64,000 nt of DNA from Clostridia bacterium (GTDB lineage Bacteria > Bacillota > Clostridia > Peptostreptococcales > Anaerovoracaceae), in assembly GCA_900766045.1 (NCBI GenBank), contig CAAFTW010000055.1:85941-149940 (forward strand), written 5' to 3'. The notes under the pieces were generated by a model. It saw only the letters and a list, made by a program, of their open reading frames with translations. It searched no databases and was not told the origin of the DNA. The translations under genes and the position numbers were made by a program. Positions 1 through 8,339 of this stretch are shown here, piece after piece (positions within the stretch are counted from its first letter, which is position 1; every line of letters begins with the position of its first letter).

Positions 1-321
1 AAGATCTTCTGCGATCACGCGGGATTCTGCACCTACGATTCCATGTACCGCGCACAGTCCATTTTCAAGGTGAAGCGCGCAGTTGTCGTGACACAGTCCT
101 ATCATCTGTACCGTTCCCTTTACATCGCTGACAAGCTCGGTATTAAGGTTCAGGGCGCGGCATCCGACCAGGGCTCATACAGCGGGCAGGCCTACCGCAA
201 TTTCCGCGAAATCCTGGCACGGGTGAAAGACATGATAAATGTTGCCGTTCATGCGAAGCCGACCGTGGGCGGCAGTAAGATTCCGATCACCGGAAGCGGC
301 GTCAGCAGCCACGGAGAGTAG
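1..321 (+). CDS. SanA/YdcF-like DUF218 protein, C-terminal part
   Basis: The reading frame is open from base 1 to a TAG at 319-321, so the gene starts outside the window. The visible part, about 106 residues, has the C-terminal pattern of the DUF218 (SanA/YdcF/ElyC) family: a DHAGF-xTYDSMYRA segment, then VVVTQSYHLYRSLYIADKLG. Family members are membrane-anchored envelope proteins linked to cell-wall integrity; the exact reaction is not settled. The tail after about residue 85 is low complexity. The family call is firm, the role is inferred. Confidence 0.8.
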   Translation, partial: KIFCDHAGFCTYDSMYRAQSIFKVKRAVVVTQSYHLYRSLYIADKLGIKVQGAASDQGSYSGQAYRNFREILARVKDMINVAVHAKPTVGGSKIPITGSGVSSHGE

Positions 322-353
322 GGACAAAAAACAAACACGCAAGGGAACACGGG
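321..353 (+). repeat. Dispersed intergenic motif, copy a
   Basis: Begins on the stop codon of the SanA-like gene. It reads GGGACAAAA, then a short spacer, then AAACACGCAAGGG and AACAC. It is one of eight related sites in the window, all between genes. Here its 3' half forms the left arm of the terminator hairpin. Confidence 0.55.
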
Positions 354-388
354 CAGTAATGCTCCGCATCCCCTGCGTGCTTTTCTTT
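336..388 (+). terminator. Rho-independent terminator after the SanA-like gene
   Basis: CACGCAAGGG at 336-345 pairs with CCCCTGCGTG at 370-379 with one mismatch. A CTTTTCTTTT tract follows. The loop is long (24 nt), so the hairpin is moderate. Confidence 0.55.
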
Positions 389-505
389 TACTAGGAACAG
401 CAGCCGGCTGGAATACGCCTGGCTGGTATCCGGAAAGGGACGGCCGCTGACAGCGGCATGTTCATACAAGCGCCCCCGGTTATCAGAATCCGTGCAGTGA
501 AAAAG

Positions 506-1246
506 CTACTCCAGTACTTCCGGATTCGGCAGCGCCTGCCGGATGGTCTCTTCAATCTGGGTTTCTGCTTCGTTCTGGGCGTGACGGTCCAGACCCGCAG
601 TTTCTACATAAGGGTGGATTCGTACGTGCAGTTCTGCCGGATGATAGACGCCCGTTTCCTCATAAACATGGTAGGCCCCCTCCAGGGTAACCGGGACGAT
701 CGGAACCTTGGCTTTGAAGGCCATTTTAAAGCTTCCGCGCTTAAAGTGGCGCATCCGTGTCTCGCGGCTTCTGGTGCCCTCAGGGAAGATGACCAGGTTA
801 TACCCCTGCTTCAGCCTTTTCGCGCCTTCCTGCAGGCTTTTCATCGCTTCGCGGGGGTTCCCTCGTTTCAGGAAGAGGCTTCCGATATTGCTGATCCAGC
901 GTCCCAGCATCGGGACTTTTTCCAGAGAATCCTTTGCGATAAAGCCGATCTGCCGTTCATCCAGGGCCACCAGCAGCGCAAGAATATCCGCATAGCCCTG
1001 ATGGTTGGCGATAATCAGGAAACCGTCTTCCTTCGGCAGATTATCCTGTCCGGTGACGGTTACCGTCAGGCGCAGCCGACGGCAGATGTCCTGCGCCCAC
1101 AGATATGCCGCGTGTCCGGTGACCTCCCGGTCTTTTACCGGATCTCCGGTCTCCCTGGCCGCGAGAATGTCCTTTTCATAATGATTAAACGCACGCAGTG
1201 AATTTGCGACCCTGATTAATGCAGGGATATTCCGTAATTTACTCAT
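506..1246 (-). CDS. plsC: 1-acyl-sn-glycerol-3-phosphate acyltransferase (PlsC family)
   Basis: Transfers an acyl chain to lysophosphatidic acid to make phosphatidic acid at the membrane. The acyltransferase motifs are clear: NHQGYAD carries the H-X4-D pair (about H82 and D87), and FPEGTRS follows at about 154-160. The 246-residue length is normal. I place the start at the ATG at 1246 because GGAGAT lies 8 nt upstream; in-frame starts at 1261 and 1267 would put this ribosome site inside the gene. The gene stands alone, between genes on the other strand. Confidence 0.88.
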   Translation of the reverse strand: MSKLRNIPALIRVANSLRAFNHYEKDILAARETGDPVKDREVTGHAAYLWAQDICRRLRLTVTVTGQDNLPKEDGFLIIANHQGYADILALLVALDERQIGFIAKDSLEKVPMLGRWISNIGSLFLKRGNPREAMKSLQEGAKRLKQGYNLVIFPEGTRSRETRMRHFKRGSFKMAFKAKVPIVPVTLEGAYHVYEETGVYHPAELHVRIHPYVETAGLDRHAQNEAETQIEETIRQALPNPEVLE

Positions 1247-1459
1247 AATTATATCTCCCATTGTCACCAGTCCGACAAAAATGAACGGCCGGCCCGGATT
1301 TCTCTGAATCTTATCTTAGAATCTGATTTAAGTATAAATAGAAAAGGATGCAGAATCAAGAAAAGTGCGGTGACCGGACAGAAAACACCGCAGATCCTGC
1401 GTATGAAAATCCATGCACTTGTGGTATTATATTACGCATGTAAAACCAGAGGAGGGAAT

Positions 1460-2143
1460 ATGAATTCAAATGCACTGAATAATCCGGAGCAGACAGCGTA
1501 TCGGTACAGGGGACGAATTATCGGAGGCATCTGCTTCATCGCGCTGTTCTGCCTGATCGCCTGGCTCGTCATCCACGGATACACGCACAGGATTGACCAC
1601 AGAGTCCAGTATTTCGCCTACAGCACCAGAAACGGCGTCACAGACCGCATTCTGGTACCGATCACTTATATGGCCCATAAATACTTTATTATCGCCGTCA
1701 TCGCGGTTCTGCTGGCCATACCGCGTACCAGAACCGAGTACGGCCTGCCGCTGGCCCTTTCTTCGTCGCTGGGACTGCTTCCCTATAAGATCCTGAAGAC
1801 CACGATCGCCCGGCCGCGCCCGAATCCGGCCAGATGGCTCGTGATTGAGCATGGATTCAGTTTTCCGAGCGGCCATTCCATGAACGGTCTGATTTTTTAC
1901 GGCATGCTGATTTTCCTGATCAGAAGAAGCAGCCTTTCGCGATATCAGAAGAATGTGCTGACCGTCGTGTTCGGGCTTCTGATTCCGCTGATCGGCTGGA
2001 CGCGCCTTTTCTGCGGCGTGCATTACGTCAGCGACGTTTTCGGCGGCTGGACCCTGGGACTTGCCTGGGTGCTGCTTGTCTCCTGTCTTATTGACCTTTG
2101 CCGGCAAAAGACAGCCAGCAAGAAGAAAAAACAGATTTCTTGA
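1460..2143 (+). CDS. PAP2-family membrane phosphatase
   Basis: A membrane phosphatase of the type-2 phosphatidic acid phosphatase superfamily, acting on phosphatidate, phosphatidylglycerol phosphate or undecaprenyl diphosphate. All three signature blocks are present: KTTIARPRP (K-X6-RP), PSGHS, and RLFCGVHYVSD (R-X5-H-X3-D). About five hydrophobic segments surround them. The start at 1460 has GGAGGG 3-8 nt upstream; an upstream in-frame ATG at 1370 lacks a ribosome site and would add a non-family leader. Substrate cannot be chosen from sequence. The PlsC gene lies divergently next door, which fits lipid metabolism. Confidence 0.85.
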   Translation: MNSNALNNPEQTAYRYRGRIIGGICFIALFCLIAWLVIHGYTHRIDHRVQYFAYSTRNGVTDRILVPITYMAHKYFIIAVIAVLLAIPRTRTEYGLPLALSSSLGLLPYKILKTTIARPRPNPARWLVIEHGFSFPSGHSMNGLIFYGMLIFLIRRSSLSRYQKNVLTVVFGLLIPLIGWTRLFCGVHYVSDVFGGWTLGLAWVLLVSCLIDLCRQKTASKKKKQIS

Positions 2144-2253
2144 AAATTACATGGGTAAAACCAAGCAAGTTACGGTATAATAACAGTAACGTGTCCGGAC
2201 AGCTTTCCGGATATGAAAAATCAGGACTGAAACGTCTTTATAAGGAGGAAATT

Positions 2254-2412
2254 ATGATTTACGTATGTGACACATGTGGATATGAGTACGACCCAGCGAA
2301 GGGTGATCCGGATAACGGAGTAGCTCCGGGAACAAAGTTTGAAGATCTTCCGGATGACTGGACATGCCCGGTATGCGGAGTAGGCAAGGACGAGTTCTCC
2401 CCGAAGGAGTAG
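2254..2412 (+). CDS. Rubredoxin
   Basis: A 52-residue one-iron electron carrier. The two knuckles that hold the Fe(Cys)4 site are CDTCG at residues 5-9 and CPVCG at about 38-42; the core GVAPGTKFEDLPDDWTCP is textbook. Rubredoxins feed electrons to oxygen- and peroxide-detoxifying enzymes in anaerobes. The ATG at 2254 follows AAGGAGG. A TATAAT at 2176-2181 is a likely -10 for a monocistronic transcript, and a strong terminator follows. Very high confidence. Confidence 0.97.
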   Translation: MIYVCDTCGYEYDPAKGDPDNGVAPGTKFEDLPDDWTCPVCGVGKDEFSPKE

Positions 2413-2456
2413 TTTTCCAAGGTTCGCATGAACCACTCATAACAGAAGGTAAAAAT

Positions 2457-2500
2457 AAAGGAGCCTGGACAGCACAGACCTGCTGCAGGGCTCCTTTTTT
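2457..2500 (+). terminator. Rho-independent terminator after rubredoxin
   Basis: AAGGAGCC at 2458-2465 pairs with GGGCTCCTT near 2488-2496, and a run of T follows. Located 45 nt past the rubredoxin stop. Confidence 0.8.
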
Positions 2501-2553
2501 ATGTTCTATTTCAATCAATCCGTTACGATCTGTATTTGTTTTATATCTGTCTG

Positions 2554-3654
2554 TTAGTCCTCGCTGTTCAGGAGGTCTGTATCGATCGGATAGCGGCCGA
2601 AAATCCTTGCCGCGTCCATCAGGGCGGTCATGTTTTCTGCCGGTGTGCCGGTCGGCATCTGGCATCCTGAGGTCAGGGTAAATCCGCACGGGGAATCCCA
2701 GGCATCGCGGATGCAGGCTTTGGCGGAACGCAGAACATCCTGCGGTGTGCCGTAGCGCATGACATCGACAGGCGGGACATTTCCCATGATGGTCATCTTG
2801 TCGCCGAGGACTTTCTTCGCTTCCAGCAGGCTCTCACAGTTATCCAGGCTGAATCCGGAGATTCCGGTGTCACGCAGATCTTCCCAGATCTTGCGGCTGG
2901 TTCCGCAGATATGAAGGCCGCATCCTGCGCCCTGGCTCTTGATGAAATCAACGTTCTTCTGCAGGTATGGCAGGGAGAAGGTCTTATACTGCTTCTCATT
3001 AATCAGGGAAGTGGAGCTGACTGGGTCGCAGAATCCGATGCCGATGCCCATGTCGATGACACGCTTGATATAGCGGTTATTGTTCTCTACGATGACATCC
3101 AGCAGCTGGTGGATTTTCTCCGGCGCCTTGATCATGCCGATCATCAGATGCTCGGTTCCCATAACCATAGCGGCGATGGTGAACGGTCCGGTGACGCTGG
3201 CGCTGATCGGAACGGTTTTTCCGAGTTTATCCTTAACCATCTGCAGTCCCTTCAGGATGATCGGAAGGCGGCCGTCCTTATCGACATCGACCAGTTTCGC
3301 ATTGTCGATGTCCTTCAGACTCTTGATGGCCGGTGTTTTCAGCTGGGAAATATTGTTGTCGGAATAAGAAATTTCCGATCCCATGGCTTCCGCCATTCCG
3401 CGCAGGGTAGTGGAAAGTCCGGCACTGTCGGAGTGGAAATTCTCCTGCAGCCAGACTTCCAGGTCACACATCATTTCTGCGGAATGGTAGTATTTATCAA
3501 TAGACATGCCCATCATCGGAGCCATTGTCTCTCCGGTATCCAGGCTGCATGGGATGCGGTCTACTTCCTTTCCCTGTGCGTATAATGTCGACCTCTCCAG
3601 TGCCGTCAGTTCGTCCTTCGGTACTTCCAGGCCGTGAAGATACTTCTCGATCAT
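2554..3654 (-). CDS. Corrinoid methyltransferase, MtaA/MtbA (UroD-superfamily) type
   Basis: A 366-residue TIM-barrel protein of the uroporphyrinogen-decarboxylase superfamily, subgroup of zinc methyltransferases (MtaA, MtbA, CmuA, MtvA). Zinc ligands are visible as H248-x-C250 (GLHICG) and C331 in the TSGCQMPTGTP block. Such enzymes move a methyl group between a corrinoid protein and a thiol or another acceptor, or demethylate a substrate onto the corrinoid. The gene begins 10 nt after the corrinoid-protein gene, so the two are surely co-expressed. It is not a haem-pathway UroD: the other haem genes are absent and the zinc motif is present. The methyl substrate is unknown. Confidence 0.82.
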   Translation of the reverse strand: MIEKYLHGLEVPKDELTALERSTLYAQGKEVDRIPCSLDTGETMAPMMGMSIDKYYHSAEMMCDLEVWLQENFHSDSAGLSTTLRGMAEAMGSEISYSDNNISQLKTPAIKSLKDIDNAKLVDVDKDGRLPIILKGLQMVKDKLGKTVPISASVTGPFTIAAMVMGTEHLMIGMIKAPEKIHQLLDVIVENNNRYIKRVIDMGIGIGFCDPVSSTSLINEKQYKTFSLPYLQKNVDFIKSQGAGCGLHICGTSRKIWEDLRDTGISGFSLDNCESLLEAKKVLGDKMTIMGNVPPVDVMRYGTPQDVLRSAKACIRDAWDSPCGFTLTSGCQMPTGTPAENMTALMDAARIFGRYPIDTDLLNSED

Positions 3655-3664
3655 TCTTTCCTCC

Positions 3665-4312
3665 TTAGTTTACACCCATCATTTCTTTCATTTTCAGCAC
3701 GGCAGCGTGTGCGTTCGGTGTATATGCGTCCGCGCCGATCAGGTCGGCAAACTTCTGAGAAATCGGGCCGCCGCCGATCATAACCTTATATTTATCGCGG
3801 ATGCCGCGTTCTTTCAGTTTGTTGACTACTGTGCGCATGCCTTCCATGGTTGTTGTCATCAGGGTAGACATACAGATCAGATCGCAGTGCTTTTCCTCTG
3901 CCGTATCGATGAATTTATCCAGCGGAACATCCTTTCCCAGGTCATAGACCTTGAATCCCGCGGCTTCACACATGATCTTAACGAGGTTCTTTCCGATGTC
4001 GTGGGTGTCTCCCTCAACGACGCCGATGACCAGGCTGATTGGTGTATCCAGTGTTTCCTGCTTGATATGCGGCTTCAGCACATCAATTCCCGCGTTCATC
4101 GCAAAGGAAGAGGTCATAACCTCCGGCAGGAAATATTCTTCTGTTTCAAACAGCTCGCTGACCCGGTTCATGCCGTCGATCAGTCCCTCGCGGATCGTTT
4201 CCGATGGATCAACTCCGTCTTCCAGAGACTGCTCGCAGAGTTCTTCTACCGTTTCATCGTCCATGTCGACAACATTGTCGCTTATTTCCTTGAAAAGTTC
4301 TTTTTTGTCCAT
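3665..4312 (-). CDS. Corrinoid (B12-binding) methyl-carrier protein
   Basis: A 215-residue protein with the MtmC/MtbC/MttC layout: an N-terminal helical cap (about 1-88) and a cobalamin-binding Rossmann domain (about 92-215). The cobalt-ligand motif DTHDIG is at 102-107, giving His104 as lower axial ligand; a C-terminal GGGP loop follows. It carries the methyl group between methyltransferases. The start at 4312 has AGGAG 10 nt upstream; a GTG at 4321 is too close to that site. No corrinoid-reactivating ATPase gene is in the window. Confidence 0.88.
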   Translation of the reverse strand: MDKKELFKEISDNVVDMDDETVEELCEQSLEDGVDPSETIREGLIDGMNRVSELFETEEYFLPEVMTSSFAMNAGIDVLKPHIKQETLDTPISLVIGVVEGDTHDIGKNLVKIMCEAAGFKVYDLGKDVPLDKFIDTAEEKHCDLICMSTLMTTTMEGMRTVVNKLKERGIRDKYKVMIGGGPISQKFADLIGADAYTPNAHAAVLKMKEMMGVN

Positions 4313-4342
4313 AGTTCTCACGCTCCTGTAATGTATACTTCA

Positions 4343-4375
4343 GGGACAAAAGCTAAATCGTGCAAGGTAATAGAA
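4343..4375 (+). repeat. Dispersed intergenic motif, copy b
   Basis: GGGACAAAAG, spacer, AAATCGTGCAAGG and TAATAG, lying between the transporter and the corrinoid gene of the leftward methyltransferase operon. It matches copies a and d best in its first nine and its GCAAGG positions. Confidence 0.5.
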
Positions 4376-4382
4376 TACCATC

Positions 4383-4422
4383 AAAAGCGGAAACAGCCGG
4401 TCTGAACCGTGCTGCCTCCGCT
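4383..4422 (-). terminator. Intra-operon hairpin with T tract (attenuator?)
   Basis: On the minus strand AGCGGA and TCCGCT enclose an inner ACGGT/ACCG stem, and TTTTG follows. It sits between the transporter stop (4459) and the corrinoid gene start. It could partly uncouple the two downstream genes from the transporter. Confidence 0.45.
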
Positions 4423-4458
4423 GTGTATTGTGTATGCTAATCGTATTGTAATACGCAG

Positions 4459-5916
4459 TTAGTCGAGATGATCAGGGTCTTCTGATTCAATTTCTTTATT
4501 TTCTCTGCGGATTTTCTTAACTTCTTCAACGTCGTTCTCTGCGCAGTCGTACTCCCAGTTCCACGGGTTCTTCTTCGTGAATCCGTCTGCGAACGGAATG
4601 AAGATGGAAACCAGTGCTACGACGAACAGGATCATGCAGTACCATACATACGGAACGATGCTCGTCGGATTGAGGGATGAGGAACCCTTCAGGTAGGAGT
4701 TGGCCAGGGACATGCACATCAGGATCTGTGCGCCGTAAGGAAGAACTCCCTGCAGGCAGCAGGAGAAGATGTCCAGCAGGGACGCTGTACGTCTCGGATC
4801 GATGTGATACTTGGTGGAAATTTTCTTTGCCAGAGATCCTGCGACTACGATAGATACGGTGTTGTTTGCCGTTGCACAGTCGATCAGAGCGGTCAGAAGA
4901 GAAATACCGACCTGAGCGGATTTCTTTCCTTTCATGACTTTCGCCAGCTTTTCCAGCAGCCAGTTTATTCCGCCGTTGTGCATAACCATTTCTGCCATTC
5001 CGGCAACCAGCATAGTCAGGAAGAATACTTCATTCATGCTGGTGAATCCGGTCCATACATTCTGGGCGAATGTGAAGACGGTCAGCTTGCCATAGCACAT
5101 GCCGATAATGCCGGCCATGAAAATTCCGATGGTCAGAACCAGGAATACATTCATGCCGATCAGTGCCAGCACCAGAACGGCAATGTAAGGAACAACTTTC
5201 ATGAAACTGAAGCTCAGGCTCTTCATCGCGACGATGGTGTCCGGACGGCCGAAGATCAGCAGCAGGACGATCGTGATAATCGCGGATGGGAGGGAAATCA
5301 GGAAGTTCATGTGGAACTTATCCTTCATGCCTACGCCCTGTGTACGGGTTGCAGCGATCGTTGTATCGGAAATCATGGACAGGTTGTCTCCGAACATTGC
5401 TCCGCCGATGCAGGCGCCGATAACCAGCGGAATGCTCAGATGGCCCTTATCTGCAATTCCGATTACGATCGGGATGATTGCGCCGACGGTTCCCATGGAG
5501 GTTCCGGTGGCAGTACTCATAAATGCGGCGATAATGAAGATGCCGGCAGCCAGGAAGCGGACTGGAATGAAAGTCAGTCCCATATTGACTGTAGCATCTC
5601 TTCCGCCCATTGCTGCAGCGACTGTGGAAAATGCGCCGGCAAGGATATAGATGATCAGCATGGTGATGATATCTTCCTTTCCGACTCCTCTTGCGAAGAT
5701 GGAGAAACGCTCACCGAGGCTGCCTCTGGTCATAAAGAAAGTAACCAGAACCGCGACGAACATCGCAGATACGGACGGGAACTGATAGAATGCCATCGCT
5801 ACTCCCCTGGCCTGCAGGATCAGTCCTGCACCCAGATAGATGGCAATGAAAACCAGAAATGGCAGAAGAGCGATTCCGCTGCTTTTCTGTTTTCGAAGGT
5901 CATGATTCTCACTCAT
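4459..5916 (-). CDS. NhaC-type Na+/H+ antiporter family transporter
   Basis: A 485-residue polytopic membrane protein with about eleven hydrophobic segments. It fits the NhaC/IT superfamily: GACIGGAMFGDNLSMISDTT is the re-entrant family signature, and a second half-repeat with DCATANNTVSIV follows. It is the first gene of a leftward operon with the corrinoid protein and the UroD-type methyltransferase. That context suggests the physiological substrate may be the methylated compound that feeds them, with Na+ or H+ coupling, rather than simple pH control; this is inference. The start ATG at 5916 has GGAG upstream. Confidence 0.78.
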   Translation of the reverse strand: MSENHDLRKQKSSGIALLPFLVFIAIYLGAGLILQARGVAMAFYQFPSVSAMFVAVLVTFFMTRGSLGERFSIFARGVGKEDIITMLIIYILAGAFSTVAAAMGGRDATVNMGLTFIPVRFLAAGIFIIAAFMSTATGTSMGTVGAIIPIVIGIADKGHLSIPLVIGACIGGAMFGDNLSMISDTTIAATRTQGVGMKDKFHMNFLISLPSAIITIVLLLIFGRPDTIVAMKSLSFSFMKVVPYIAVLVLALIGMNVFLVLTIGIFMAGIIGMCYGKLTVFTFAQNVWTGFTSMNEVFFLTMLVAGMAEMVMHNGGINWLLEKLAKVMKGKKSAQVGISLLTALIDCATANNTVSIVVAGSLAKKISTKYHIDPRRTASLLDIFSCCLQGVLPYGAQILMCMSLANSYLKGSSSLNPTSIVPYVWYCMILFVVALVSIFIPFADGFTKKNPWNWEYDCAENDVEEVKKIRRENKEIESEDPDHLD

Positions 5917-6806
5917 AATAAACTCCTTTAGATAATTGCATTAAACCAATAACCAATAAATGATATCCAACATATTCTCTTTGCAGGCACACTCTGTATT
6001 TTCAGAGTGCCTTGCCTGCAAACAGAATAACATAAAAGCAAAAGAAGGGTTATACCCGGATAAATTAATATTATCAATAAAAGGATGTATGTATAAACCC
6101 TGTATAAATATACTGTTCCGAAAGCGAAACAGTATGTATAAAAATTGTTATAGTTGATTAACTAAATATAAGAATAATAAATGATTCGTTGTTGTGAATA
6201 AACAAATGCAACATTATCGACTGTGGTTATAAAATTATATAGTGATATTGATAGTATTAATATTTATCGCTGTTAAATAAATGACAAGGAGAAAATTTGT
6301 TGCCAGCTGTATTTCAGACCAAAATAGCAGGTAAATTGTATTTAGAAATTTGTACCACGGTACAAAACCCGGACGCCACGAATTGGAATGGACAGCAGGT
6401 GTGGAGAAAAAACATCCTGAACTGCGGTCTAATAATGAGAGAATAGAAAGCATTCTGACAATCTACAGAAGACTGTACAGGTTTAGATCGTGTTGAGGAG
6501 AAGGAGAGAGGCCAGTGCAGTAAATAAAAATGTTGTCTCATAGATGGATGTATGAGAGAAATGTACTTCATGTACAAGTTGCAAAAGCCGAAAATTGGGA
6601 TATACGCATTATTATTATAATACTATTTAAAATATATTGTTCATGATGTACAAAAAAGTATTAGATTACACTATTACAGGGACATGCTCTCACGATTCTT
6701 GACGATAAAGGCGCCGCTGTTTTAAAATGATGGAAGTGTGAAAACGCAGAAATAAAAAAGCCGCGATGAAGTGGTGTAAATAATGTTAGAAATGGAAGTG
6801 GCAGGA
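5917..6806. other. AT-rich 0.9-kb intergenic region with hairpins
   Basis: Lies between the leftward NhaC-like operon and the rightward nucleotidyltransferase, so it holds both promoters. A long inverted repeat spans 5980-6022: TTTGCAGGC pairs with GCCTGCAAA, and inside it CACTCTG pairs with CAGAGTG. A second, ATACTGTT/AACAGTAT, lies near 6110-6135. The block from about 6030 to 6330 is much richer in A+T than its surroundings. A stretch of about 45 codons near 6345-6480 (plus strand) looks protein-like but has no start or match I recognise. I support no gene here. Confidence 0.4.
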
Positions 6807-7775
6807 ATGAATAAACCAACACTGTTGATTATGGCCGCCGGAATGGGCAGCCGTTACGGCGGACTGAAGCAGATTGACCCGATCACTGATCAGGGGGAAG
6901 TGATCATGGACTTTTCCCTTTATGACGCGATGATGGCCGGCTTCGAGCGCGCGGTGTTCGTCATTAAGAAGGAAAATGAAGAGGCGTTCAGAAAGCTGAT
7001 CGACGGACGTATCGATAAATACATGGATGTAGAAATCGTTTACCAGAAAATGGACGATCTTCCAGATGGTTATAAGGTGCCGGAAGGCCGGGTAAAGCCG
7101 TGGGGAACAGGCCATGCCATCCTTGCAGCACGCCAGGTCATCGACGGACCATTTGCCGTCGTAAATGCCGACGATTATTACGGCCCGACTGCCTTCCATC
7201 TGCTGTACGACTATCTGGAAAACGTGAAGGACAGCGAACCCTACCAGTACGCAATGGTCGGCTTCCAGCTGGAAAAGACTCTGAGCGAGAGCGGCACCGT
7301 AGCCAGAGGAATCTGCGAGCTGACGGATGACAATCTGCTGAAGAACGTCACAGAGCGCACCAAGGTCATGTCCAGAGGCGAATTCACCGGCTACACCGAA
7401 GATGATGGAAAGACCTGGACAGAAATTCCGCAAGGCAGCACCGTCTCCATGAACTTCTGGGGATTCACCGGCGCATTCATGAAAGAAGCGTGGGACCGCT
7501 TCCCGGGCTTCCTGGATCAGATCCTGCGTGATAACCCGATGAAGGGTGAGTACTTCCTTCCGTCCATTGTTGAGGGACAAATCAAAGAAGGCAGGGCACA
7601 GGTCCATGTTCTGAAAACCCCGGATAAGTGGTATGGCGTAACCTATCATGAAGACCACGACATCGTCGCGGCCGCCATTCAGTCCATGAAAGACAAGGGT
7701 GAGTATCCGGAGGTTCTCTTCCGGAAAGAGCCAGAGAACGTGGTCTGGAGAGAGCTGCGTCCGAAGGAGGAGTAG
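6807..7775 (+). CDS. Sugar-phosphate nucleotidyltransferase family protein
   Basis: About 322 residues with a nucleotidyltransferase Rossmann fold. The N-terminal MAAGMGSRYGGLKQ is the G-X-G-T/S-R-X6-K nucleotide-binding loop, and VVNADDYYG carries the metal-binding aspartates. It probably makes an NDP-sugar from NTP and a sugar 1-phosphate, but the sugar is not readable. I prefer the ATG at 6807, with GGAAG 8 nt upstream, because family members start MNKPTL-like; an ATG at 6783 would add eight residues. It appears to be transcribed alone and ends before a terminator at 7844. Confidence 0.8.
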   Translation: MNKPTLLIMAAGMGSRYGGLKQIDPITDQGEVIMDFSLYDAMMAGFERAVFVIKKENEEAFRKLIDGRIDKYMDVEIVYQKMDDLPDGYKVPEGRVKPWGTGHAILAARQVIDGPFAVVNADDYYGPTAFHLLYDYLENVKDSEPYQYAMVGFQLEKTLSESGTVARGICELTDDNLLKNVTERTKVMSRGEFTGYTEDDGKTWTEIPQGSTVSMNFWGFTGAFMKEAWDRFPGFLDQILRDNPMKGEYFLPSIVEGQIKEGRAQVHVLKTPDKWYGVTYHEDHDIVAAAIQSMKDKGEYPEVLFRKEPENVVWRELRPKEE

Positions 7776-7828
7776 AGAAAAAGCCGGATGAGTTCAATCA
7801 GACCCTGATTGAGTTCATCGATAAGTAA
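7775..7828 (+). pseudogene. Possible alpha/beta-hydrolase tail remnant
   Basis: Directly after the nucleotidyltransferase stop, in another frame, 17 codons read EKKPDEFNQTLIEFIDK and end at TAA. This is the usual last helix of alpha/beta-fold hydrolases (E-x-P-x-EFN-x2-L-x-FL). No body of such a gene remains. Short, so chance is possible. Confidence 0.22.
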
Positions 7829-7843
7829 ATCTGGAAATGCAGG

Positions 7844-7891
7844 AGACTGCTGCTTCATGTTGTCCTTTGGCATGGGGCGGCAGTCTTTTTC
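7844..7891 (+). terminator. Terminator after the nucleotidyltransferase
   Basis: AGACTGC at 7844-7850 pairs with GCAGTCT at 7880-7886, extended by a partly paired GCTTCATG/CATGGGGC inner stem, then TTTTTC. Confidence 0.7.
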
Positions 7892-7923
7892 TGTGTAATT
7901 ATTTTTATTTCAGGAAAAACTGC

Positions 7924-7951
7924 TTGCTATTCCATTATCAGGTGATATAAT
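7924..7951 (+). promoter_or_regulatory. Sigma-A promoter of rpsF-ssb-rpsR
   Basis: TTGCTA at 7924-7929, a 16-bp spacer and a perfect TATAAT at 7946-7951. The transcript would begin near 7958 and carry a 64-nt leader with the hairpin described next. Confidence 0.72.
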
Positions 7952-7974
7952 AGACCAGTACACGTAAAATCCTT

Positions 7975-7994
7975 GCACCGTTGAGGAACGGTGC
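7975..7994 (+). ncRNA. rpsF leader hairpin (possible S6:S18 binding site)
   Basis: GCACCGTT and AACGGTGC form a perfect 8-bp stem closed by GAGG, about 25 nt before the rpsF start. Many bacteria bind the S6:S18 complex to an rpsF leader hairpin to control this operon. I see the stem and the position; I cannot confirm the conserved CCG-loop geometry of the known motif. Confidence 0.4.
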
Positions 7995-8021
7995 CATATA
8001 GTCCATAGGGAGGTGAAAGCT

Positions 8022-8309
8022 ATGACGAATTATGAAGTAATGTTCATCCTCGATCCGACACTCAGTGAAGAGGAAAAGAAGGCTGCAATCGAGAAGGTTC
8101 AGGGCGTTATCTCTGAGCACGGTGAACTGGGAGACACGGATGTCTGGGGACTCAGAAAGCTGGCATACCCGATTCAGAAGAAGAATGAGGGATACTATGT
8201 AGTTACAGAGTTCAAGGCAGATACAGAATTTCCTAAGGAGCTCGACAGAAGAATTAAGATCTCTGACAAGATTATCAGACATATGATCGTAAATAAGGAC
8301 GCAAAATAG
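8022..8309 (+). CDS. rpsF: 30S ribosomal protein S6
   Basis: A 95-residue platform protein of the small subunit that pairs with S18. The sequence MTNYEVMFILDPTLSEEE and the RKLAYPIQKKNEGYYV block are standard. The ATG at 8022 follows GGGAGGTG at a good distance; a GTG at 8013 lies inside that ribosome site and is rejected. First gene of rpsF-ssb-rpsR, which joins ribosome assembly to replication, the common bacterial order. Confidence 0.98.
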   Translation: MTNYEVMFILDPTLSEEEKKAAIEKVQGVISEHGELGDTDVWGLRKLAYPIQKKNEGYYVVTEFKADTEFPKELDRRIKISDKIIRHMIVNKDAK

Positions 8310-8339
8310 TCTTTAAAGATCAGATGAAAGGGTGCGAAC

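Noticed and set aside
1263..1300. Ninth copy of the dispersed motif (CGACAAAAATGAACGG)
   Set aside because: Only the first block matches; the GCGCAAGG block is missing. The GGGGACAAAA at about 11187 is rejected for the same reason.
5980..6022. Sigma-54 promoter in the methyltransferase operon leader
   Set aside because: A GGCAC occurs, but the matching GC at the -12 position is missing.
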